Shown here one piece after another: positions 1 through 7,181 of a stretch of DNA of 64,000 nucleotides. The stretch's first letter is position 1. The number at the start of each line of letters is the position of its first letter. The notes below the pieces were generated by a model. The model was given only the letters and a program-made list of their open reading frames with translations, had not been told where the DNA came from and searched no databases. The stretch is taken from positions 1,426,001 through 1,490,000 of the forward strand of contig NZ_BLJF01000001.1 in NCBI RefSeq assembly GCF_009932335.1. Reading direction: 5' to 3'. This stretch comes from Pseudomonas asiatica. GTDB taxonomy: Bacteria; Pseudomonadota; Gammaproteobacteria; Pseudomonadales; Pseudomonadaceae. Made by a program: the position numbers and the translations under genes.

Positions 1-152
1 CTGGGCGTAGCTGATGTCACTGGCTTGACCGCCAGAGAGAAGGAAGCGCAACGGTGTTCCGTTGGCGTCGCAGAGCATGTGGATCTTGGTTGTCAGGCCG
101 CCGCGACTGCGGCCTAGAGCGTGATCGGCAGGCTCGTCAGGCCCCCTTTTTT
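1..152 (-). CDS. IS5-family transposase, second frame (orfB), partial
   Basis: From the A6G5 run the -1 frame stays open to the window edge and reads through [20 protein letters not shown], the conserved stretch that follows the first frame in IS427-group transposases. It then continues with [12 protein letters not shown] and a GGQASD motif, the latter near the second catalytic aspartate. The full protein is presumably made by programmed -1 frameshifting on the A-run at 147-152. The rest, including the DDE glutamate, is outside the window, so I cannot say whether the copy is active. Confidence 0.8.
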
Positions 153-494
153 CCCGGCGCCAGAAGAGGCTCGGGTTGCGCGTACAGCAGTTGAGTCGAT
201 CATCCAGGTTTGCAAATCGATCAAGCCTTGCTCATTCAATTTCAGGTGCAAGCGTTTGAGCATCTGATCGAACGTCCCCTGGTTTCGCCAGTCCCGGAAC
301 CGTTGATACACCGTTGACCACGGGCCAAATCGCTCCGGCATATCTCGCCACGCAGCACCCGAGCAGAGCACCCAGAGCACGCCATCGAGCATCAGCCGAT
401 CACTCAGGCGGGGCCGCCCCCGACCATGGGTTTCAGTGAAGAGATCGGCAACCAAAGCCCAAGCCTCATCCGAGAGTTCGTAACGCTTAGCCAT
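114..494 (-). CDS. IS5-family transposase, first frame (orfA)
   Basis: 126 residues, with the N-terminal region typical of IS427-group transposases: a YELSDEAW start, a GRPRLSDR segment, and an [20 protein letters not shown] block in the DNA-binding part, then [10 protein letters not shown], which holds the first acidic residue expected of the DDE site. The start is the ATG at 494, eight bases after AAGGA; the GTG just before it is less well spaced. The frame closes soon after a run of six A and five G (coding strand, 142-152), where a -1 slip would continue into the second frame. Confidence 0.85.
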   Translation of the reverse strand: MAKRYELSDEAWALVADLFTETHGRGRPRLSDRLMLDGVLWVLCSGAAWRDMPERFGPWSTVYQRFRDWRNQGTFDQMLKRLHLKLNEQGLIDLQTWMIDSTAVRATRASSGAGKKGGLTSLPITL

Positions 495-630
495 CACAGA
501 ATTCCTTTCCGTAGATGGCGGATGACTCTACAAAATCTCAGCGTTCAAGGGGCAGCGATCGGGTTTCTCGGGATTTCGTACAGAGCCTAGGGTATAGGCG
601 GACAAGTCGATCAATCAGGAGCATTCAGCC

Positions 631-756
631 ATGAAGAATATCTTTGCCGTTGTCGGTTTTATCGTGATCGCTACCAAGAGTTATGAGCTGTACCGCGAAT
701 ACAGCGAGATGAAGCGTGAGAAAGCGGCGCGGGAGGCCGCCGCCGGTTCGGTTTGA
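631..756 (+). CDS. Small single-pass membrane protein, 41 aa
   Basis: A 41-residue ORF with a good ribosome site (AGGAG about ten bases before the ATG). It has one hydrophobic segment at residues 4-15 (IFAVVGFIVIA), then a charged helix rich in Glu, Lys and Arg (YREYSEMKREKAAREA). That predicts an inner-membrane anchor with a short cytoplasmic tail. I recognise the general type from small hypothetical proteins of Pseudomonas but know no function. It lies between the IS terminus and the JAB-domain gene, with no obvious operon partner. Confidence 0.6.
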   Translation: MKNIFAVVGFIVIATKSYELYREYSEMKREKAAREAAAGSV

Positions 757-834
757 CGTGCGCCGAGTTGTGGCATTGACGACCTGTTCGAGGATATCGG
801 GAAGGCTACGGAGCTGAAAGTTTGTCATTAATTT

Positions 835-942
835 ATGCATTTGCATTCGACCAATGAGTACTACTGGGGCTCTGCCCGGCACTCGGCTGAAAAACCGGTT
901 AAAGTTACAGCAATTTGCCGGTACTGGATGGAAGATGAATAG
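835..942 (+). other. Possible tiny ORF of 35 aa, or gene remnant
   Basis: An open frame with an unusual, protein-like composition: N-terminal MHLHSTNEYYWGS and C-terminal ICRYWMEDE. It has no convincing ribosome site, and an in-frame stop lies just upstream, so it may be a remnant of a longer gene or noise. It ends about 45 bases before the JAB-domain gene. The rest of 757-988 shows nothing else that I can support. Confidence 0.2.
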
Positions 943-988
943 GCGCCTCACGGAACATGGCAAGCAATCAGAAACCAAGGAGGAATAA

Positions 989-1726
989 ATGCGAACGCAG
1001 GTCATCGTCGAGGATCATGTTCTGCCACAACTGCTTACTTCGGCCATTGAAGCTTACGAAGTGTCACACAGAGCTCATGCTCGGGGTCGAAGCAACAAGA
1101 AGCTCGAGACGTTCGGGTTGCTGTGGGGGTATGCGTTACCGGTGCGCAACGGAGTGCCGGCGCGCTTAGTCGCGGTGGTCGCCACTGTCGAGACCTCGGC
1201 ACTGAGGCACACCGACTGGGTGCGGCCTGATTTCGAGTCCATCGCGATGAAGCGGGATTTCTTCGGCGAATACTGGCCGCAGCTTGAGCTGATTGGTACG
1301 TTCCATTCGCACCCCTACGAAGATCTGAGTGAGGTCAATGACACCAAGGGGTGGCGCGCTTCGGAGGCGGACATGGCGTTTTGGCCGGCCTTTCACGAGT
1401 TCGTTTGCCCGGACATGGATGAGTTGGCGCATCTGGTGATTGCAATCACTGGGTTGGCACGTAAGGGTACTGCCGAACCAGATCGTCTGGCGGGCACTGA
1501 ATACACCTCGGGTTATGTTGTCAGCGCGGACAAGCGCAAGCTGTGGGTCAAGGGTTACACATCTGCGCTGCACGAAGAGATCGACGAAGATGCGCCATTT
1601 GATGAGGCATTCATGGCTGGAGAAATCGAGTTGGAGCGTTCCTACGATGTCTATGAGGATGAAGATGTACTGTTGGAAATACCCTCGCTGGAGGCGCGCT
1701 TCCGGCATCAGCTACTGCGCAGGTGA
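989..1726 (+). CDS. JAB/MPN (Mov34) domain metalloprotease-like protein
   Basis: 245 residues with a very strong ribosome site (AAGGAGG, then six bases, then ATG). A JAMM-type zinc site is visible: Glu40 in LETFGLLWG, His106 and His108 in FHSHP, and Ser125 and Asp128 in SEAD. The family cleaves isopeptide bonds (deubiquitinase-like) or peptides. The spacing between HSHP and the Ser-x-x-Asp is longer than the usual ten or so residues, because of a charged insert (YEDLSEVNDTKGWRA). The C-terminal third is acidic. It has no E1- or E2-like neighbour. It converges on the leftward GTPase operon across a terminator. Substrate unknown; possibly linked to the ubiquitin-like tail I suggest in the 6438 gene. 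Confidence 0.7.
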   Translation: MRTQVIVEDHVLPQLLTSAIEAYEVSHRAHARGRSNKKLETFGLLWGYALPVRNGVPARLVAVVATVETSALRHTDWVRPDFESIAMKRDFFGEYWPQLELIGTFHSHPYEDLSEVNDTKGWRASEADMAFWPAFHEFVCPDMDELAHLVIAITGLARKGTAEPDRLAGTEYTSGYVVSADKRKLWVKGYTSALHEEIDEDAPFDEAFMAGEIELERSYDVYEDEDVLLEIPSLEARFRHQLLRR

Positions 1727-1798
1727 ACGTAAGCTGTTCATGCTGAGAAAACACCTGCGGCTGGCTGGCGAGCGGGCCTCGTCTGATCCAGCCGAGTT

Positions 1799-1822
1799 GG
1801 GGCTCATCTCCGAGCCCCTTTT
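1799..1822 (+). terminator. Rho-independent terminator after the JAB gene
   Basis: A GGGGCTC stem, six-base loop and GAGCCCC are followed by TTTT. It sits about 70 bases after the JAB gene and just before the stop of the convergent operon. Confidence 0.75.
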
Positions 1823-1843
1823 CGACTGTGCTTGCTAGTGAGC

Positions 1844-2740
1844 TTATGCAGCCTCGAGCGTTGCCATACGGCCGTAGGGCAACGTGAGCAGTAGTTGATT
1901 CTCTTGCGATTGAATCAGGTGGCGAGCCTTGTCTTCGATACGCTGCAGGACCACGGTTTTGTCACCCATGTTACCCCGTACCAGTTCACGATGTTGGGCA
2001 TTGAGGAATGCCTTGTATTGTTGCATTGCGCCCTGATAACGCTCTGCGCCATCTTCCAGTATGAGTTGGGCGAGCATCGGTTTGCCTACCCGGGCCGCCA
2101 GCAAATATTCCGTATGAATGCCGAGCGGCATGATCTCCAGCATCATGTGCGCGAAGTTCACTACCAGCTCGTAGTGCTTGCTGCTCAACTCGTTGCTGTT
2201 CTGCGCCAACGCCAGAATGTTGTCGATGAACGACATCGCATGATTGCGCTTCGCTGCGGCTGATGCCAGCAAGGGGAGGGCCATCTCCTTGATTTCGCTA
2301 GCCAGGCTGCGGTCCTTTAGCAAGGTGCGGGCTACTTCGATACTACCGATGTAGTCGGTGACCTTGTCCATGTAATAGACGATGTTTTGGGTATGCAACT
2401 CTTTGGCGATTTCGTCGACGGTGTTCTGGATCTTGTCGAGTTTTGCCGCCAGGTATTTGGTCTGGATAATCAGCGCACCGAGAATCACACAGGTGGACGC
2501 GGCGGTCGCCATCACGGTGGTCATCTGAGCGGCCTTGAGTGCTTCTTCGGCGGACTTGAACACGGTTTCCTTGAACGGTAGATGCTGGATGACCCCCGTC
2601 TTACCACTGCCCGCCGCGTAATAAGCCACGCCGTCATGAATGACTGCCTTGCCTGCTGCCAGCGCATCGATAAGGGCTTTCGAAAAAGCCTCCTCGTCGA
2701 GCACCCAGATTTTTTCCAGAAGTTCTGCTGCTGCCTGCAT
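1844..2740 (-). CDS. Membrane-anchored helical protein, last gene of GTPase operon
   Basis: 298 residues, not assigned to a named family. It has a soluble N-terminal region (1-70), one likely membrane segment at about 73-93 (VMATAASTCVILGALII), then a long helical, partly coiled-coil stretch (KLDKIQNTVDEIAKEL) and a helical C-terminal half rich in Leu and Ala. Its ATG overlaps the stop of the YaaW-like gene (TAATG), a sign of translational coupling. As the last of five coupled genes headed by a glycine-zipper protein and a dynamin-like GTPase, it probably works with them at the membrane. Function unknown. Confidence 0.6.
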   Translation of the reverse strand: MQAAAELLEKIWVLDEEAFSKALIDALAAGKAVIHDGVAYYAAGSGKTGVIQHLPFKETVFKSAEEALKAAQMTTVMATAASTCVILGALIIQTKYLAAKLDKIQNTVDEIAKELHTQNIVYYMDKVTDYIGSIEVARTLLKDRSLASEIKEMALPLLASAAAKRNHAMSFIDNILALAQNSNELSSKHYELVVNFAHMMLEIMPLGIHTEYLLAARVGKPMLAQLILEDGAERYQGAMQQYKAFLNAQHRELVRGNMGDKTVVLQRIEDKARHLIQSQENQLLLTLPYGRMATLEAA

Positions 2741-3480
2741 TAGAAGTGATCCTCTTTTTCATACTGTCGCCGCATGAACGCGATTTGAATGACAGCTGGG
2801 ATAGTGACCCGGTACGCCGTACCGCTGAGCAGAGGAACGGTGACGGCGAGCGCTGCCAAGGGCCCGGCTATGGCCGCAACCGCGCGCCCACCTACCAGAG
2901 CCGCAGCGCCACCCAGGGTTACCCCGACTGCATTACTGAATGAAGCAGTGGCGCCCCTTGCAAGCCAGGATGACCACTGCAATGAGCCCAGACCACCTGC
3001 ACGAATTGCATTGAGGATCGCGACCAGAGGCACCGCCCCGAGCGAGCCGTTGATGTTCATTTCTTCGGCTGTGCTACGCCGCTGGTCTGGCGACATTTGT
3101 TCCCAGCTCTTAGTCACCAACTTCTCGATAAGCTGGTTTTCGATCGCGTAGGCGCTGGCTTTGCTGTCGTATTTCACATCGGTCTTGTCGCAGACGTCGC
3201 AGAGCATTTCCTTGTAAAGCACGCCCTGACGGCGGAACAGGTTGACGATTGAGTCACCAGCGAAATGTTGTAGCTCACCAGCAACCAGTTGCCAGCAGCG
3301 CCGCCATTGATCTGGCTGGCCCTGCAGCTTCTTGAATTGCGGATCATCAGCGATTTCGCTTGCCCTGCGCTTTTCTCCGTCCTTGTCGAACATGAGATAG
3401 GCCGCCAGGTTGCGGATATCGCCTTCCCGGCAATATTGCAGAAAGGCCAGATCATCATCCGCGCGGTAGCTAATACCCAT
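2740..3480 (-). CDS. YaaW-like protein (DUF3944 N-terminus, hydrophobic C-terminus)
   Basis: 246 residues from the ATG at 3480, which has AGGGA seven bases upstream; the open frame extends further upstream but overlaps the previous gene. The N-terminal block (YRADDDLAFLQYCREGDIRN) looks like the DUF3944 segment found at the start of YaaW/UPF0174 proteins. The C-terminal third (from about residue 180) is strongly hydrophobic with glycine-rich segments (AAALVGGRAVAAIAGPLAAL), suggesting one or two membrane hairpins. The family has no established biochemical role. Its place in a GTPase operon suggests a membrane-associated partner. Confidence 0.65.
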   Translation of the reverse strand: MGISYRADDDLAFLQYCREGDIRNLAAYLMFDKDGEKRRASEIADDPQFKKLQGQPDQWRRCWQLVAGELQHFAGDSIVNLFRRQGVLYKEMLCDVCDKTDVKYDSKASAYAIENQLIEKLVTKSWEQMSPDQRRSTAEEMNINGSLGAVPLVAILNAIRAGGLGSLQWSSWLARGATASFSNAVGVTLGGAAALVGGRAVAAIAGPLAALAVTVPLLSGTAYRVTIPAVIQIAFMRRQYEKEDHF

Positions 3481-3490
3481 TCTGAAGTCC

Positions 3491-3820
3491 CTATGGTTGT
3501 GTGTAGCGGTTGTCTGTAGACGCCGGGATTGTTCGGGTAGCCTCGCTAGCTCCGAGAGATTGCAATTGTCTGCATCCGGCTTCATTCATTCTCACGAACG
3601 TTTCCCAACTCATTGCCTGACGATAATGCAATTCGTACTGCCGATCGACACGGCAGGCGTCTGGCCGCTGGTCATAGATGCGGCAACCGGCGTTGTTTTC
3701 ATCCAGGTGCCGGCAGACACCGTCGCCGCGGTCCATCGCGGCGGTATCGGCAAGCAGATGCACGCGTCGGCAGCATTCCATGCAGCGGCTGCAGGCAAAG
3801 GGCAAGGGAATGTCAGGCAT
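3491..3820 (-). CDS. YkgJ-family cysteine-cluster protein
   Basis: 109 residues. The start ATG overlaps the end of the GTPase gene by eight bases. It has the cysteine pattern of the YkgJ/UPF0153 family, proposed to bind zinc or an iron-sulfur cluster: CSRCMECC at residues 10-17, then Cys36, Cys46 and Cys56, the last in the QRPDACR motif. No membrane segment. The family is often a small partner of other enzymes. Here it lies inside a coupled operon between the GTPase and the YaaW-like gene, so it may modify or sense something for that complex. Role unknown. Confidence 0.75.
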   Translation of the reverse strand: MPDIPLPFACSRCMECCRRVHLLADTAAMDRGDGVCRHLDENNAGCRIYDQRPDACRVDRQYELHYRQAMSWETFVRMNEAGCRQLQSLGASEATRTIPASTDNRYTQP

Positions 3821-5447
3821 ACTCACCCATTGCGGCCTGGCACTGGACAAGGCGTTCGCGGTCCTCGCTGAGGCGGCGCTGCTCCTGGCCGAGGCTGCCA
3901 CGCAGCCTCTGCAGTTTGTCCTTGATCTCGGCGAAGTTAGTCTTCAGGTGGGTATCGACCATGGTGTTCAGCGACCGCGAGAATTCCCAGGCAGTCTCAT
4001 CGGCAAATGCCTGGATCGCCTGGTCGCGCCGCTCGCGCTCATGGGCCTCGCGTTTGGCCTGTTGCTCCAGGCGCTGCTGGTCAGGGTCGCCAGCGAAGGC
4101 GGAGTACAGCGTGCTGCCTACCTGAAAAGCAATACCGATAACCGGGATGACCTTGCCGACGATCTGCTCGGCAACCTTGCCCATGGTGACCGGGCCGACG
4201 CCTTTGAACAGTGTCGGCAGCCACTGCTTGCCGACTTTCAGCACGCTGACGACATGCTCGGCCTTGAGCATGCTGCTGGCCTGGCGGACGCCGGACTCGA
4301 GTAGGCTCAGGTCGATGCCTTGAGATACGGGCGCCTGGTCGGCGGGAGCTTCAGGTGTATCGAGGTCCGGTGCAGCCTGGGTATTGTAGGCCTGTGGCTG
4401 TACCTGCACCTCTCGAATGACTTCGTCGAGCATCTCTGAAGCGTCTAGACCCAGGCGAGTGAGTGCGTCTTCAAGCTCGCTGCAGATCTGTTCGTTGGCC
4501 TGCCCGATAAGCTGCTCGATCTTGCCCTGAGCGCCATCGATGTTCTGGTTCAGCGCAGTGATCGTGCTCTTGCCGACGAAGGCGGCCTTGGCTTCGATCA
4601 ACGATTTCAAACCGTGGCGAATATCGATCTCGCGACGCGCGATTTCGCCATAGAAAGCGTCCAGGCGTTTAATCGAGGCTTGGTCCTGGTGTTTGTCCAG
4701 CTCGGCTACCGTCGCGTCGAGGAAGCTGCGCAGTTCGGTGGCGACACGTGCGACGATGGCCTTTTGCTCTACGGATGCAAAGAATCCAGCCAGATCGCTT
4801 TCGAACTTCGGAAAGCCCGAGCTGTTCAGCAGGTTCTGCTTGTTCTCCAGTTTCGCCTTGAGCGCTGAGCGGGCGTTGACCTCGACGATCGGGATATGCC
4901 CAAGCACTTTCTGGTTACCGGCCTTCTGCTGAATGCGTTCGCTGAGTTCGTCTTTGATGCGGGCCAGGTCGATCGGGTCGAAACGGCTCTTGCAGTTGAG
5001 TACCAGGAAGATCATCTTGCCGGCAAGTACCAGCTCAAGCAGCACATCGAGCGTTTTCTCTTCCTCGACCACGCCCAGCGGATTGACTACGAAGATCACC
5101 ACATCCGACTGCACCAGCTGCTCTCGGGTGATGGCTTCATGCTCGAGCGGCGCGTCGATGCCGGGCGTATCGAGCACTTCGAAATCGCCCCAGCGATAGC
5201 CTTGCACACGGGCGGTTTCCGGCACATCGGCTACCGAGGCCAGCTCTTGGCCGAGCAAGGCATTGATCAGCGTGCTTTTACCGGCGTTGTAGACGCCGTA
5301 CACCATGATGCTCGCGCCGGCCTGGGCCTTCTTCGCCCGGCTCAGTTCGCGAATGCTGGCGACAGCCTGCGGGTTATAGGTTTCACACAGTCCATCCACT
5401 TCCTCATAGAGGGCCAGCAGTTGGGTCATCGGGCCTGGTTGGGTCAT
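3813..5447 (-). CDS. Dynamin-like GTPase
   Basis: 544 residues. The GTPase core is at the N-terminus: G1 GVYNAGKST (51-59), DTPG as G3 (93-96), and LNCKS (150-154) where the G4 NKxD would be, so G4 is non-canonical. A long helical region follows (about 200-530) with coiled-coil-like stretches, and a glycine-rich hydrophobic segment (about 415-450, VGPVTMGKVAEQIVGKVIPVIG) that may touch the membrane. This layout fits bacterial dynamin-like or LeoA/CrfC-type GTPases, which act on membranes. It overlaps the upstream gene by four bases (ATGA) and the downstream gene by eight, so the operon is tightly coupled. Its part in defence or membrane maintenance is inferred only. Confidence 0.75.
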   Translation of the reverse strand: MTQPGPMTQLLALYEEVDGLCETYNPQAVASIRELSRAKKAQAGASIMVYGVYNAGKSTLINALLGQELASVADVPETARVQGYRWGDFEVLDTPGIDAPLEHEAITREQLVQSDVVIFVVNPLGVVEEEKTLDVLLELVLAGKMIFLVLNCKSRFDPIDLARIKDELSERIQQKAGNQKVLGHIPIVEVNARSALKAKLENKQNLLNSSGFPKFESDLAGFFASVEQKAIVARVATELRSFLDATVAELDKHQDQASIKRLDAFYGEIARREIDIRHGLKSLIEAKAAFVGKSTITALNQNIDGAQGKIEQLIGQANEQICSELEDALTRLGLDASEMLDEVIREVQVQPQAYNTQAAPDLDTPEAPADQAPVSQGIDLSLLESGVRQASSMLKAEHVVSVLKVGKQWLPTLFKGVGPVTMGKVAEQIVGKVIPVIGIAFQVGSTLYSAFAGDPDQQRLEQQAKREAHERERRDQAIQAFADETAWEFSRSLNTMVDTHLKTNFAEIKDKLQRLRGSLGQEQRRLSEDRERLVQCQAAMGEYA

Positions 5448-6214
5448 TGTGCAGTGCTCGTTTCGAGGGTGATGAGTGCCTGACGCAGGCGCTCCATTTC
5501 GATGGTCAGGATTTGGCAGTACTCGAGCATGGAGTCCCTTAGCGGCTCGTAGATGCCCCGTACCTGCTCGGTCAGATAATCTGGTAGGGCATTGGCGTAC
5601 TGCTCGATGGCCACCTGGCGTTGTTCTTCCAGGTTGTCGCCGACGACCACGTTGTGTTTGGCGCGGATGGCCTCGGCGCCACGGCCAATCATGCTCGCGG
5701 CACTCCCCAGCGAGGCCCCCGCAGCTGCGCCCGCGGGGCCGCCAACGAAGAAGCCAATGACGCCACCGAGAACCGCCCCGCCAGCGCCCCAGGCAGTTTT
5801 TGTGCTGCTGCGGGTGCCGCTGGTGTATTCCTTCTCGACCGTAACTTCCCGGTAAGCAGGGATAGCGCCGAGACGGCTGGTGTCGAACGCACGCTGCAGC
5901 GTATTTTGCTGGCTTTCACCTATGCCTTTTATCGCCTCGCCAGTCAGCTTGCCTAGCACCGTGGCCAGGCGCTCGCGCAGCTGAAGCTGCGCGTCGTCGG
6001 TGCGGGGCCCGTTGAACAGCTGGTTGACGAAACTGCGCATTTCGGTGACGCCCTTCTGGCTCAGAGTTCGCAGCTCGCGCTCTACCGCCTGCTCCTGCTT
6101 TTGGATCTGCTGGTCGAACGTCTCGGTCAGCTCCTTGATTAGGCTCAGGTCGTCGCAGGTTTCAGCTATAGCCTTGCGCAGGTTGTTCAGAGGGGTAGTG
6201 GTTGGCGCAGTCAC
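5444..6214 (-). CDS. Glycine-zipper protein, first gene of GTPase operon
   Basis: 256 residues with a GTG start at 6214; the ribosome site is weak, so the start is uncertain. The N-terminal 110 residues are helical and charged. Residues 142-177 are a glycine/alanine-rich hydrophobic hairpin (GGAVLGGVIGFFVGGPAGAA) of glycine-zipper type, which commonly inserts into membranes. The C-terminal region is helical again. I recognise no named family. Bacterial dynamin-like GTPases are often encoded beside a second protein, and the four-base overlap with the GTPase gene suggests this is that partner. The upstream gap (6215-6437) is the shared divergent promoter region. Confidence 0.6.
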   Translation of the reverse strand: MTAPTTTPLNNLRKAIAETCDDLSLIKELTETFDQQIQKQEQAVERELRTLSQKGVTEMRSFVNQLFNGPRTDDAQLQLRERLATVLGKLTGEAIKGIGESQQNTLQRAFDTSRLGAIPAYREVTVEKEYTSGTRSSTKTAWGAGGAVLGGVIGFFVGGPAGAAAGASLGSAASMIGRGAEAIRAKHNVVVGDNLEEQRQVAIEQYANALPDYLTEQVRGIYEPLRDSMLEYCQILTIEMERLRQALITLETSTAQ

Positions 6215-6437
6215 GCAGTTGATCTGGTTTGACGCTGCTGTACCAGGTGGCCCCCCATGACAACAGGTTCGAGGAGGGATGGTAGAGTTTTAACATGATA
6301 TGGTGGCATTATGCCCTTGCGCCATGCTGTTTTCAGGGAAAGGCCTTAGCCGCACTGTGAGCTCATCTCCAACGTTTGCAATCGTGGCGAACCAGCTCGT
6401 GACGCCCACCCAAGGTCCCGCTCAAGGAATGAAGGCA

Positions 6438-7181
6438 ATGATCAAGAAATCGGTGACGGAGCTCGCGTTCGTCAACAGTAAATCGCCCTTACCCACAGTC
6501 GAGGTCGATTCGCAGTCCATCGAGGACGCAGGTTTCAGCATCCACCGCACGGTGATGCAGGTACTCAGCCAATTGGCTGAGCAGGACGCATCACTGCGGG
6601 CGACTCTCTACATGTACGGTACTGTCAGCGTCAATTTCCGCGAGCCGTGCTGGTCTGAGTTTTTGCTGGTTGCAGGTCCAGAAAAGGTGCTGCGCGCCTT
6701 GGGGGCCGGTTTTGAACGCTTGCCAGCCGTGAAGTCGCGCTTCAGTGATTACGTTCCGTCTTCCGCAGCCCTGCGCACCTTCCATGTCCAGGATGGCTTA
6801 GTGTGGGAACAAGAGGATGCCAGCACATGGTACTCCCATGCCCAAGCGCTGGCTGACCTGACCGCTGAAGTCGACGAGGCTGAAGAGGCTTACGACGATG
6901 GCGAGCTGATCGAGGAGGATGATGCGGAAGAGAGCTGGGATGCCGAGGACCAGGAGGCTTCTGATGATCAGGAAGAAGACTCGACGGTCGTTATCGGAAA
7001 CCGGAAGGCGGCTCGCTATCGGGCCGCACGCTCGGATGCGAAAGTGAGCACCATACGGGCAAGGATCGAAGATGTCTTCGGATTACCGGAAGGCTCTGTC
7101 GCACTCTGTGGGCCAGACGGCCGCGCGTTGCGAGGAAACGCGCTGATCAGGACGCTGCGTAAACGTTGGGACGAAAATTGA
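6438..7181 (+). CDS. Acidic-linker protein with possible ubiquitin-like C-terminus
   Basis: 247 residues from the ATG at 6438, nine bases after AAGGA; an in-frame ATG at 6429 is too close to that site. Three parts are visible: a folded N-terminal region (1-140); a very acidic linker (144-181) rich in Asp and Glu; and a basic C-terminal module (202-243). That module reads IRARIEDVFGLPEGSV, then PDGRALRG and LIRTLRKRW. This order resembles the helix and following strands of a beta-grasp (ubiquitin-like) fold, but that is my inference. It is the first gene of a three-gene operon with two DUF262 genes and overlaps the next by four bases (TTGA). No known family recognised. Confidence 0.6.
   Translation: MIKKSVTELAFVNSKSPLPTVEVDSQSIEDAGFSIHRTVMQVLSQLAEQDASLRATLYMYGTVSVNFREPCWSEFLLVAGPEKVLRALGAGFERLPAVKSRFSDYVPSSAALRTFHVQDGLVWEQEDASTWYSHAQALADLTAEVDEAEEAYDDGELIEEDDAEESWDAEDQEASDDQEEDSTVVIGNRKAARYRAARSDAKVSTIRARIEDVFGLPEGSVALCGPDGRALRGNALIRTLRKRWDEN

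Larger units (their letters stand above)
1..587 (-). mobile_element. IS5-family insertion sequence, one end (IS427-like)
   Basis: The element runs off the left edge, so only the 5' part of its transposase and one terminus are present. I place the terminus at 587: the element-like sequence ends in gagcc and is followed by TA at 588-589, the dinucleotide usually duplicated by IS427-group elements. The second end lies outside the window, so neither the terminal repeats nor the duplication can be confirmed. The transposase is split over two reading frames, as is usual for this group. The element borders an accessory region and may mark its edge. Confidence 0.8.

Noticed and set aside
6300..6437. 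Upstream extension of the acidic-linker protein
   Set aside because: Codons before 6438 have no ribosome site and the sequence (CPCAMLFSGKG) shows no conserved character; the strong site is before 6438.
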